Source: Botryococcus braunii
Taxonomy: Eukaryota; Chlorophyta; Trebouxiophyceae
Length of the DNA stretch: 64,000 bases
Direction: 5' to 3'
Assembly (NCBI GenBank): GCA_002005505.1
Contig: KV908571.1
Span: 27,072 to 91,071 of the forward strand
Position numbers and translations under genes: made by a program. The first letter of the stretch is position 1. Every line of letters begins with the position of its first letter. Positions 13,188-23,429 of the stretch are shown piece after piece. The notes under the pieces are model-generated. The model was given only the letters and a program-made list of their open reading frames with translations, was not told the origin of the DNA and ran no database searches.

Positions 13188-13500
13188 TGTGGTTGCGTGC
13201 TTTGGTGCGTTCGCTGTTGCGTGTGCGTGTGCATGTGCCTAATTGCTGCACTGACTGCCTTTGCAAAGGTTCGCGAAGTGGTCGTGAGCTGGTCATGGCC
13301 GTGCTGAGCATGCATCAAACTTGGCAAGTTGATTGACACCGCCCCCATTTTTGCTGCCAGGGAAAGGGGGACGTCTCGGATGTTCATGACTCTTCGGAGG
13401 AGGAAAACAACAGGCCAGCACAGAGAATATGTGGACAACTTGTAGGCCTGAGCTTGCCAAGCAGCATGCTTGCCTCTCCTTGAGTCTGTCAAAGATAGCT
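11815..13500 (+). repeat. About 0.5-0.65 kb tandem repeat, three units each with a (GT)n core
   Basis: Three related units carry, in order, a CCGATAAGG-type segment, TGTCGCCC(A)ACC, GGATCAGGAGTGCACC, a long (GT)n tract, GCATTGACTGCCT, a TTGCAAGTTTATTGA segment and a GGAAxxGGGGxACGTCTCGGA segment. Anchors for the first part fall near 11,882, 12,548 and 13,040. A partial fourth unit (GAGTCTGTCAAAGATAGC) ends near 13,500. The GT tracts are about 11,952-12,110, 12,616-12,740 and 13,104-13,185. Confidence 0.85.
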
Positions 13501-13826
13501 TTACTTCCGCGTATAGGGGTGGATGGGCAATCCTTAGAAATTGGGAGGTATATCATCCTGAACAATGTATACAGTGGTGCACGTGTTGGTATACAGTGGT
13601 CCTACGTAGTGCATGTGCTCATTGGTGGATCCCGATGCACCTGCAACTTACTTGCACATGACAATATCAACAGTGGCAGTCAGGAATACATGTACAGTGT
13701 GGTAAGTTTGCACGAGACGAGCTCGACGTTGTTGTCATATATACGATAAGGTTGTTGTCATATATACGATATGATTGTCAGTCTTCTCACGATAGCTACT
13801 AGTGCAATAGTAGCGCTCAGGTCGAA

Positions 13827-13928
13827 ATGCTAGTAGCTTTGCTAATGGAGGATATTATAATTAGCACTTCATCGTTGTACTTAGCTGCAGAGGCGGATGA
13901 AGTAATTCAGGGAATGGGCTCTGAGAAG
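13827..13928 (+). other. Exon-like 34-codon frame with splice donor
   Basis: An ATG at 13,827 opens exactly 34 codons (MLVALLMEDIIISTSS.., ..QGMGSEK) ending at AAG, followed by GTAACTTC. The sequence is not low complexity. It points toward the right end of the transposon, with only about 400 bp left, so it may be a captured first exon rather than a transposase start. No family is recognised. Confidence 0.25.
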
Positions 13929-14069
13929 GTAACTTCGTATGTAAATTTCTAGTCATTCGCATTTCCTTCGCATATACGTCTCATTTTCATCGTCGCCGAT
14001 TCGCAAAATCTCCGTATTGCCGCCGTAAATCACTCTCGAACGTCAGCTTCGCAATTATGTCGAGTATTA

Positions 14070-14310
14070 TTCGCAAATCCTTCGTAAAAGTACTTTCGGA
14101 AAGCATTCGCAAAAATAAAAATATCGGCCGAATCTCGGAAACCATTCGTAAACCTTTCGCAAATCTTTCATTTGAAATTCGTAACATTTTCGCATTTTGA
14201 AGCCCCTTTCACAAGACCTTCGACTCTGTTTCGTAAATGCTTCGTAAATCTTCGTAAACCCTTCGTATTTAAGAAATTTACGAATAAAATACGAAGACTT
14301 TCCGAAAAAT
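14070..14310. repeat. Right subterminal repeat cluster of the CACTA-like element
   Basis: Dense copies of TTCGTAAA, TTCGCAAA and TTCGGAAA lie within about 240 bp of the right terminus, mirroring the left end. Confidence 0.75.
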
Positions 14311-14324
14311 CCTTCGTCACAGTG

Positions 14325-15798
14325 GTGGGGGTACCGGACCAATTCTTGGCTGCTGTTAAATCTTTATATGAAGATGCCCAAGTCACTTTATGTGTAGGGG
14401 GCACCTCTGGGGAGCTCCTGAAGCCTCAGGTCGGTATCCTCCAAGGGTCCCCTATAAGTCCTACTCTGTTTGGTCTTTATTCGGATGGTCTGATTCGTTA
14501 TATTGAAGCTCGGTGTCCGGGTGTGGGACCCGCCACCCGGGATGGTCGTTGTGTCCCTATTCAAGGTTATGCTGATGACTATACACTCCAGGCCAAGTCC
14601 CTGGAGGAGTTGCAGGCTCACCTTCTCCCCGCTGCTTCAGATTGGTGCCAGTCCGCACGTATGCGGGAGCGTGTTCCTAAGTGCCATGCCATGGTCTTCC
14701 CCCCCCTCGAAGGAGGCCCCCCCTCCCGTGCTGTATGAGGGTCAACCCCTGCCTCAGGTGACCCAGGCTCGTCATTTAAGTTGTCATGCTTTCTACGGCT
14801 TCAGGCATTGGGGCCACCTTTGGCCATTTACGTGGCAAGATGTGGGGGGCCTGGTCTACTATTAGCACGCGTTATGGTAACCTCAAATGTGCACCCTCTA
14901 TCGGTATTCTCTTGCGTCTCTTCTTAGCATGTGTGGTGCCTGCCTGCTCATATGGGTGTGAGGTTTGGAGTCTACGGGTGTTTTCCCCATCTTCCACTCG
15001 GCCCTCCGCTAAGGATTTAGAAAAGGATTTTCTTACTATGTTACGGATGATCCTTGGGGTTCGTCAAACGGTCCGCACCGATGTGCTCCTTGCTGAGGTT
15101 GGCGTTTGGCCCCTTCATCATATCTGGTTCAAGCGTGTGGTCACCGTTTGGAACTCTCTGAAGGATCTCCCACCCGACCACTTGTATGCACGTATTCATA
15201 GGGACTCATGCTACTAGGCGTAACGCCTCGTTCCCCGTCCTGGGCGTGTTCTTTTATCGCTGCCCTTCGCCGCTTCGGTTACCCCTATGCGGCTGATTGT
15301 CAGCGCCCGCAGCCCGTTGATATGGATACCTTTTTAGTTCTCATTAGGCAGGCCAATACCCTCCCTGTGGCCTCTCTCCATGTCTCCCCTCGGTTAGCCC
15401 CTGCGGATCCCCAGCTATGTACTTATGTGCGGTGGTTTGCGCGCCCCACTAAGGCTCAGCGCTCCCTCCTCCTTTATCTGTTTCTTGATGTTGCCAAGGT
15501 CCGGCTCTTTCTCAGGTTTCGTCTTTGTGTTCATGGCCTCCCCATTGACATGGGCCGCAGACAACGGCTTCCGCGTCTTCAGCGCCTGTGTGATATGTGT
15601 GGCTCCTCTGTGGGTGATGAACACCACTTTGTCTTTCACTGTCCCGCTCTTACTGCGGTGCGGGACCGTTATCCCCACTTGTTTGTGGGTCCTTCTAGAT
15701 CTCTTCGGCAGTTCATTTGGCACGCTGACTTACGTGCGGTCGTCTCCTTTATCTCGAATGCATTCCAGGCTCGTGCTGATTTACGCCGGCTACGGTGA
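14325..15798 (+). pseudogene. LINE reverse transcriptase, 3' part, frameshifted
   Basis: This continues the LINE RT from 7,427. The segment to about 14,700 contains PQVGILQGSPISPTLFGLY and the catalytic box GYADDYTLQ. The frame then shifts near 14,700, in two C-rich runs, and again near 14,790. It goes on as thumb-like sequence ([13 protein letters not shown]) to about 15,217, overlapping a last frame at 15,208-15,798. That last part has a Cys/His cluster ([18 protein letters not shown]), typical of the C-terminus of LINE ORF2. The shifts and the transposon insertion make it non-functional. Confidence 0.85.
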
Positions 15799-16113
15799 CT
15801 TGGCCGCAGCCACGTCTGTGGCTGCCCCCCCCCCCCCTTATCCCCCCATCCTTCCCCTTTTCGTTTGCTCAGTTATGCCTTCGCTCTTCACTTGGCCACT
15901 TCTTGTGGTCAGTTCTTCCCAGTTTTGGCTTGTGTGTGTGTTGTGGACATCTCATCATGCCCTCGTGGCTGGACAGATGTAACTTCTTCTTCTTCTTCTT
16001 CTCGTTAGAGGCCAAAAGAGCCGCGTTCTGGTAAAGCACATGGATGCCACAGGACCTACCTATCCGAGGTGCCCAACTTTTAAGCGGGGGGCTTCCTCTT
16101 AATGGGGGAGAGA
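15799..16113 (+). other. Probable LINE 3' untranslated region and junction
   Basis: It contains a C-run, a (TTC)n tract at about 15,983-16,002 and, at its end, a purine tract (AATGGGGGAGAGA) just before TGTAACG at 16,114. No coding sequence is seen. Confidence 0.4.
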
Positions 16114-16852
16114 TGTAACGCGCGGAATGCGTCCCCGTCCGAATCGAGTTCATATACGAGGTCTAATTCGATCTCGTACGTCCGATCACGTGCAGCGCCT
16201 CTTTTGGGTTTCGATTCCGATCTGAGACCACTGTGGCAGGGCACGCCAGGCGAAGGTCCTGGGTTCGATTCCGCTGAGCGCTACATCTATAGTAGGGAGT
16301 AATGTGCCAATTGACCTGTTGTGGGGTCTCTGGATTTTAGAGTCACCTGTCTCCCCACAGAGTAGGCATACTATGACCTTGTTTTAGGGAAACCTTGGTT
16401 GACTGTATTTGTTGTATAAACTGATAGGTACGTATAGATACGTGATGGCAAACGTACTAGATACAGGGGCGCTATCAGTTTATCAAGTGGTTTTAGGAAA
16501 CATTGTATAACTTGAACTTCTCCACGTGTGGAGTACAAGTAAGAGGATGCGCCTGATTGCGTGTCTAAGGGTAATGTATTATGTTCAGTTAGGTTGATCA
16601 TATAGTGACCTCCATGCAGTACAGGTCTTGTACTAGTGACGGTAAGGTCACAAGGTAAAGACTCCATTGAGTGTGTACACGTGTATAAGTATGAGATCCC
16701 TGGTGCAGCTATAGAGCTACACGTTGGCATAGGGCCATGTCAGGGTTGTTTATGTGGCCATGCAGTACGGTACAGCCTCTCGAAAGGAACTGTACCGTTA
16801 CCGCCGGTTACGATTATAAGGTATAGAAACGCCAGATCGCGAGCAAGCTTTG
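16114..16852 (+). other. LTR-like or leader sequence upstream of the intron-bearing block
   Basis: It begins TGTAACG after a purine tract, like an LTR start after a polypurine tract. The first bases resemble the LTR at 37,953 (TGTAACG..GAATGCG). No matching second LTR was found in the window. A GGGTTCGATTCC box near 16,260 resembles a tRNA B box but has no matching stem. No coding frame is supported. Confidence 0.35.
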
Positions 16853-17495
16853 CAGTCGATGGGGTGTGGAATGCATCTGGGCTTCGAGCTCCAAGCTGAA
16901 TAGTGTTTGCTCTGTTTTGAAGGACTGCTTGATATACTGCTGTCACACTCATTTCAATACAGGTAAGCCAGCGATCGTTGGCAAGGGTAACCGTCGCAGT
17001 CGAGTGGCTGCGATCGCAGGCTTTAAGCACATGCATACTGACGTTACTGCCGATAATGAAACATTACATGTGTCTTGTGTTGCAGGAGCTGCATTGCTTG
17101 TATGTTACTGTTGTGCGAACAGTAAGGCTATTTGTGTGTGACGAGTTACACACTGGTTAATAGCGGTGAGTACAGATACGTATAACAAGCTTGCTCCTGC
17201 TGGTTAAATAACTGTTTTGTTTTGATCTCTGATGATCCACATATTGTGCAGATTGGTTGGGAGTAGCCATTAAACTCCTGGGACTGCTGAAGGGCCAAGG
17301 GTGTCCTGATCGGAGAGCAGTCGGTACGTACACATATGTGGATAGGTTGCGTGTGTGTTTGATTTGGTTTAGATATATTTTATGGACACTGATGAACCCA
17401 CAAGTAAATCGTAACGCTCGGGTGCAGGCAGATATAGACGGCAGTGCGAGCACTGGTCTATATAGACATTGAGAGTACTTGGTGGTGTTCACAGG
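16853..17495 (+). other. Intron-bearing (unspliced) block, four exons and three GT-AG introns
   Basis: Comparison with 17,521-17,850 defines exon 1 (16,853-16,962), intron 1 (16,963-17,085, GTAAGC..TTGCAG), exon 2 (17,086-17,165), intron 2 (17,166-17,251, GTGAGT..GTGCAG), exon 3 (17,252-17,323), intron 3 (17,324-17,427, GTACGT..GTGCAG) and exon 4 (17,428-17,495). No long open frame crosses the exons, so it is probably a non-coding leader or RNA rather than a protein gene. It lies upstream of the decayed Ty3 pol. Confidence 0.85.
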
Positions 17496-17520
17496 CAAAT
17501 ATACGTAGACCATTTGTAAC

Positions 17521-17850
17521 CAGTCGATGGGGTGTAGAATGCATCTGGACTTCGAGCTCCAAGCTGAATAGTGTTTGCTCTGTATTGAAGGACTACTTGA
17601 TATACTGCTGTCACACTCATTTCAATACAAGAGCTGCATTGCTTGTATGTTACTGTTGTGCGAACAGTAAGGCTATTTGTGTGTGACGAGTTACACACTG
17701 GTTAATAGCGATTGGTTGGGAGTAGCCATTAAACTCATGGGACTGCTGAAGGGCCAAGGGTGTCCTGATCGGACAGCAGTCGGCATATATAGACGGCAGT
17801 GCGAGCACTGGTCTATATAGACATTGAGAGTACTTGGTGGTGTTCACAGG
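17521..17850 (+). other. Spliced (intronless) copy of the preceding block
   Basis: This 330-bp copy reproduces exons 1-4 of 16,853-17,495 with identical exon lengths (110, 80, 72 and 68 bp) and lacks all three introns at exactly the GT-AG borders. Joins fall at 17,630/17,631, 17,710/17,711 and 17,782/17,783. A handful of substitutions separate the copies. The most direct explanation is reverse transcription of a spliced RNA and insertion 25 bp downstream of its template. Confidence 0.88.
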
Positions 17851-17950
17851 AAGTGACCCTCTGACGGCATACGTACCGCTGACAGTTACGGCATCCTCCA
17901 ACTAATGCATAACAGTATTTAATCCGGTTGTTAATTGGAAACTGAATGCA

Positions 17951-20923
17951 GTGTCATTGATTCATTCTGATAAGACACACGTACTTGTGGGCTGCCAAAG
18001 GTCAGGTGTACCCAAGTATGTTGTCTCTTCCATGGAAGTGGAAGAGTTGGTTAAGTTGGGTGATCCAATGTATCTTCTTCAGCTTAATGCAGTGACTGAA
18101 CCCTCCTCAAACATTAATGCATACGACGTGCCAGAGTTGGAGCAACTTTTGCAGGAATTTAAAGATGTCCTTTCAAGACTGCCTCAGGGCCTGCCTCCTT
18201 CTCGTGCTGGTGATCATCATATTAAATTGGAGACGGACGCCACTCCTCCAGCCTCCCGCAATTATCCACTGTCTGGAGCTCAGCTTGCTGAGCTACGTGC
18301 ACAGTTGCAGGAGCTCCTTGAGAGGGGATTCATCCACTCATCGACTTCCCCTTTTGGTGCACCCATTCTCTTTGTCCCAAAGAAGGATGGTGGTTGGCGT
18401 TTGTGTATTGACTATAGAGCCTTGAACATGATTACAGTGAGAAACCAACACCCTTTACCTAGGATTGATGAAATGTTTGAGCAACTGCATGGTAGTTCTG
18501 TCTTTTCTAAGCTGGATCTTGCTTCTGGTTATCATCAGATTAGGATGCATGATGACAGCATTGAGAAAACAGCATTTAAAACCAGATATGGCCACTATGA
18601 GTTCAGACTGATGCCTTTTGGATTACTAATGCTCCTGCAACATTCCAATCTGTTATGAATACTATCATGGCTCCCTTTCTGGATAGGTTTGTGTTGGTTT
18701 ACCTGGATGACATCCTGATTTATTCTAAATCCGTTGAAGAACACATGGAGCACTTACGTCTTATCCTGTCAGTGCTTAGGGAGCATAAATTCTACTGTAA
18801 AAGATCTAAATGTGAGTTTGTTTCTAAGCAGGTGGAATACTTGGGACACTTGTTGACACCCCAAGGGATTATGGTGGATCCAAGGAAGGTTGCAGCCATC
18901 CGGGATTGGCCCACTCCTTTGAATGTGTCACAGCTGAGAGGTTTCCTAGGCTTAACACAATATTATGACACATTTATGGATTTTGCAGATGTTGCATTTC
19001 CGCTTACTGAATTATTGAAGAAGGATGTGCCTTGGACTTGGGAGGGACCTCAAGCCCAAGCCTTCATTGCATTGAAGGATCGTGTTTCTTCCCCTCCATG
19101 TTTGTTAATGCCAGACTTAGACAAACCTTTTGTGATACATGTAGAGGCCTGTGGGTTTGCAGCAGGATCAAGGACAGGGACTGCAGCCTGACACTTTTGA
19201 GTCCAGGAAACTCCAGCCCCCTGAGAGGAAATTAGCCCCTTATGATAGAGAGTTACTTGCTCTTGTGCATGCTTTGTTGAAATGGAAGCATTTGCTGATG
19301 GGTGCTAAATTTACTGTTCACACTGACCAGCAGGCTTTAAAGTATTTGTTGACTGCTCCTGTTAGGACTAGTAGGCAGGAGGAAAGATGGCTCACTGAGA
19401 TTATGAGATTTATGCCTGATATTAAGTATGTTAAGGGCACTGATAATGTGGTTGCAGATGCTTTGTCTAGGCGTGTTGACCTTGCAGTGATGCATGTCTC
19501 CTCTGTTTCCGTCTCTTCTCTCCTACAAGAGATTGCCTTGCTTTGTGTTTCTGATCCCACAATTGCTAAACTTGTGAATGAAGGTGTTTTGGTATTGAGA
19601 GACTCTGTACCTTATTCTGTGCAGTCAGGGAAGGTGTATGTACCTGATGCATTGAGAGAGAAGGTGCTGAGAGAGTGACATGGCACACCCTTTTCTGGAC
19701 ATCTTGGTATTAACAAGATGTATGAGCTAGTGTGCAGGGAGTTTTGGTGGCCACGTCTCAGCTCATCAGTCAGGGACTTTTGCAGGTCTTGTGGCACCTG
19801 CCAGCGCACTAAAGGGATTGGAACCGTACCTTATGGTTTGCTTCAGCCACTGCCCATTCCGGATGGACCTTGGCAGAGCGTTTCCTTTGATTTAGTGACT
19901 GATTTACCTGTCTGCTGTGGTTTTGACTCTATTGTGGTATTTGTTGATAGGGTTTCTAAGTTGTGTGTCTTGGCTGCATGCACTAAAACCATCACTGCAC
20001 CTCAACTTGCACAACTGTTCATTGACAGGGTCTTTGTTAGGTTTGGTATGCCTACATCCATTGTTAGTGATAGGGATCCTAGATTCACTAGTCACTTCTG
20101 GAAGGCCTTTGTGAAATTACTGGGTACTGAGATTGCTATGTCTACTGCTTATTACCCTCAGACGAACGGGTAGACAGAGAGGATGAATCGGATCATGGAA
20201 GACATGTTAAGAGGGTTTGTGGGGCCGAGACAGGATGACTGGTGCAAGTATTTAAGCATGGTGGAGTTCGCTTATAATAATTCTCTCCAAGCTTCCACAC
20301 TGCAGACACCCTTCTTCCTGAATCACGGGCGCCATCCCCTTACTCCCTTGTCTTCTGCTGTCCCTTCACGTTCTGCCAATCCTGCTGTTCCTGAATGGGT
20401 TGAGGGGCTGCAGACTGCCTTAAAAAGTGCCAAGTCTAATCTTGCCTCTGCACAGCAACGGCAGAAGTCTTATGCAGATAGAAAGAGACGAGACCACCCT
20501 TTCAAGGTGGGGGACCAGGTGTTATTGGCTGCAAGGGAAAACCAGCTTTCACCTGGGCTCTCGTCTAAGCTATCAGCTAAGTATTTTGGGCCCTTTACTA
20601 TTGCTACAGCAGTTGGTACTCGTGCTTTTGGACTTACCTTGCCTGAGACTGCAAATATCCATCATGTGTTTCATGTTTCCCAGCTGAAGCCTAATGTGTC
20701 TTCATCTTCACCAGTGACCGTTACTTCACCTCCTTCTTTGTATGCAGATAAGCGTGGCGGCGTTTACGAAGTTGAGGCCATCATTGCTAAGAAGAGAGTT
20801 GGAAAGTCTTGGCGGTACTTGGTCATAGGGACGGGCTATGATGAGACTGAGAACACTTGGGAGCCCCTTGCCCATGTTCGCCACTTGGCAGACGACGTGG
20901 CAGCTGCCCCAGTCCTTTCTTAA
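17951..20923 (+). pseudogene. Ty3/gypsy chromovirus pol, decayed
   Basis: The order is protease end/linker, RT, RNase H, integrase, chromodomain. RT shows [31 protein letters not shown] and the catalytic VYLDDILIYSK. RNase H shows VHTDQQALKYLL and NVVADALSR. Integrase shows a GHLGINKMY..C..C zinc region and the DDE region up to YYPQTNG. The chromodomain is YEVEAIIAKK..NTWEPL near the end. Damage: one missing base near 18,622, in the RT motif after MPFGL; a shift near 19,150-19,190; an in-frame TGA at about 19,676; and a TAG at 20,171 inside the integrase. Gag and the aspartic protease core are absent, so the copy is 5'-deleted. Confidence 0.93.
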
Positions 20924-21662
20924 GTCCCACTTGCGGGCATCCCTTGCTGAGCCACTTGCGGCCTTGAGACTTTTCCAGCTATATGCGGCTGATGACCCTT
21001 GGATTTCGCCAGCCAGCTTGGATCTGGGAGGGAGGGAGGGCGGAAGGGTCTGGGAGGGAGAGGGATCATGAATTGGGTTTGCATGCATGTCTCTTATCTA
21101 TTTGTGTTGCATGGGTTATGTTTCCTTGACCCACGGCTCCATTTTGTGATGCACTTACTGTGGCAGTGTAGCAGCAAATTGTATTTCCGTGTCTGCATAA
21201 CTTGCTTTGGTATCTTACCCGTGAGATACACTATGTGGCAGTTAGTTGTGTATAGCTTGCTACTCTAGACAATATGCCTTATGCCTGTGCTGGAAAGCCA
21301 CCTCAAGCGAAGGTTACACTGCAGTGCAGGGTAACTGGACCTAAGGTTTGGTCAAGTGCTTGTCTAATGACTCAACCTAATTGTTTCATCACTGGTGTGA
21401 GTGCTGTCTAGAGAGTTCGTCCCCTAAGTTAGAGGATCCGCCTTGCAGACGATAGTCCTTAGAATGTTAAGGTATTCGAGCATTGAGCAGATGAGTCCCT
21501 CGTCTGTGTCGTGCTAACTTGCTTTGTGGACTTCATCCTCTGACTTGCCGAGTACTAACTATAGGAGGCGTGACGTCTATACTTACAGTAAGCAGGGTTC
21601 GTGATACCCCTTTCTTACGTTTGTGGCCCCATTGCCATAAACACCATCTCATAGCTTATGCC
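20924..21662 (+). other. 3' untranslated region of the Ty3 element
   Basis: No coding sequence is supported after the chromodomain stop. It contains a GGGAGGGAGGG tract near 21,030 and leads to a polypurine tract. Confidence 0.5.
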
Positions 21663-21675
21663 AAGGGGGAGGGCA
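21663..21675 (+). promoter_or_regulatory. Polypurine tract (plus-strand primer site)
   Basis: AAGGGGGAGGGCA lies immediately before TGTAGC, the normal arrangement of a polypurine tract and the start of a 3' LTR. Confidence 0.6.
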
Positions 21676-21981
21676 TGTAGCATTTCCTAGGGTATAATGC
21701 TCTAGTATGGTCCTTGGCATTGCTCTATGACTTGCCATGTGAATTAGATTCGCGGTACAACCTCGCTCAGGTAGTTCGCTCGGTTGCCCGACTACACGTC
21801 TGTGGCAGTACAGTGTACATCCAACCCTGGATGGATTTAAGAGCGGACCTGTGAATCAATCATGTAACACTCTTCCGTGCACACCACGAACTGTCTCACT
21901 GTCTCATAAAAACCTCTTCCGCTCAGTTATCGCTACAACCAAAGTCGGGTTTTGGGCTTCGTGGTCGGGGCAGTGGGTCAG

Positions 21982-22270
21982 ACATTCAATGGAGTCTTTA
22001 TCTCCAAGCAAGCTTGCTGATCAAGCAAGCTTGCTATGTCTCACCTGCGCGTACTCTTCTTGTTTGGCATGCGTGCTTAACTGCGTTAACAAGGTTCCGC
22101 ATGCCTATTACATTGGTAAGCCCCGACTGGTGAGAAGTATGTATAGCTTCATCTTCTAATCTCGTGTGAGCACCCAAAGCATTTTATGAGTCTAACTGGT
22201 GCAGGTGTAGTAAATATGTCGAATGACATTCGTCACCTACGGTAGTAAGAAGGTCGGCTTTGGGTTGCAG
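21982..22270 (+). other. Intron-bearing block, two exons and one GT-AG intron
   Basis: Exon A is 21,982-22,115, the intron is 22,116-22,204 (GTAAGC..GGTGCAG, 89 bp) and exon B is 22,205-22,270. Exon A is preceded by CAG and exon B is followed by GTAAGAG, so both outer edges also look like splice sites. It is defined by comparison with 22,341-22,533. Confidence 0.8.
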
Positions 22271-22340
22271 GTAAGAGTAGTCAGTTGTCGCACTTTAGTT
22301 CGTATCATTATGTGCACGTCATTCAATTCCTTTGTAATAG

Positions 22341-22533
22341 ACATTCAATGGAGTCTTTATCTCCAAGCAAGCTTGCTGATCAAGCAAGCTTGCTATGTCT
22401 CACCTGCGCATACTCTTCTTGTTTGGCATGCTTAACTGCGTTAACAAGGTTCCGCATGCCTATTACATTGGTGTAGTGAATATGTCGAATGACATTCGTC
22501 ACCTACGCTAGTAAGAAGGTCGGCTTTGGGTTG
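22341..22533 (+). other. Spliced copy of the 21,982-22,270 block
   Basis: Exon A (22,341-22,470, with a 4-bp difference from copy 1) joins exon B (22,471 onward) exactly at the GT-AG borders of the 89-bp intron. It is preceded by a 70-bp GT..AG segment (22,271-22,340). Confidence 0.82.
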
Positions 22534-22579
22534 TAAATACCACATGGAGGTTAAGGCACTTCGTGTATGTATGGGGGAC

Positions 22580-23429
22580 ACGGGGAGTATTGCACACATG
22601 GATGAAGGACTTAAGCATGTGGGCCGCTAGCAACGCTGCACATCAGGCATTCAGTAGGCAGAGACAGCTTTTAGGGTGAATAAAACTGAATATCTGGAGG
22701 GTAATGCATTTAAAGTTTATCTGCTTAGGTGCCACTTGAAGCTTATAGTTAAGCCAGTGTGTATCCATGTATGGGTATCTGAACGACTTGCCATTCTACC
22801 TATACGGATACATCATCAATTGTAACTGCAGAACATCTGCCTTCAAAATCTGGCCTCAAATCTTACTCAAGGTTGCGGTGCCCCCACCTTGAACTGCACT
22901 AATGTACTCAAGAGTGTGCTACTGATCAGCTGAACTCTCTGAACATGACACCATACATGCTGTATTCTCACCAGTGAACTCTGACACGGCTCAATATTTC
23001 ACAATGCATGTCAGTCAGGCACATGTGCAGTAACATGCATGTTAACAATGTGGTACTCCAGGGTGCCAATATAGGCATTCACTGCCAAAGAAGTGTTGGT
23101 CCCCACCAAGTGCTTGATCAAGAGCTCAGAGAACAGACATCACAAGGGCATGATGGGTCTCTGGGGCACATCAAACTCACATACTGGGTGCATGAGAAGC
23201 ATGTCTGCAGCATAATCACTCAAGTCACAAGCCCTAAAAAAATACGAAATTTTTACGTCGATTATGAATGAAATACGAAGGGTCTTCGTAAACCCTTCGC
23301 AAAATCTTCGCAACAAGTTGGGCCCATCTCGGGTCGGAAAAAATCCGAAACTTTTGCGACGCTTACGAACTTCGCAAACCGGTACGACAGGATTGCGAAG
23401 CCTTTGCGACCCATTCCTTCGTCACAGTG
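22580..23429 (-). mobile_element. CACTA-like element fragment, left end, inverted
   Basis: This is the reverse complement of the left part of the element at 7,428. It ends with the intact terminus TCCTTCGTCACAGTG at 23,415-23,429, preceded by the subterminal TTCGTAA/TTCGCAA cluster (about 23,240-23,410). The inner part matches 24,690-25,440 in reverse. It is internally truncated at about 22,540-22,580. Confidence 0.85.

Larger units (their letters stand above)
21676..22536 (+). repeat. Putative 3' LTR of the Ty3 element, containing an intron and a spliced copy
   Basis: It starts TGTAGCATTTCC after the polypurine tract. The 3' border is not fixed, because the CACTA-related sequence at about 22,540 follows and no 5' LTR copy is in the window. 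The second half carries an unspliced/spliced duplication (21,982-22,533). Confidence 0.5.

Noticed and set aside
13827..13928. Start of a CACTA transposase gene
   Set aside because: It reads outward with only about 400 bp to the element end and shows no transposase motif; kept only as an exon-like segment.
16250..16290. tRNA-like B box (GGGTTCGATTCC), possible tRNA or SINE
   Set aside because: The bases around it do not form a T stem, and no A box at normal distance or cloverleaf can be drawn; insufficient for a tRNA or SINE call.
17951..22536. 16,114-17,900 and 21,676-22,536 as the paired LTRs of one element
   Set aside because: The two regions share no alignable sequence, so they cannot be the two LTRs of a single insertion.
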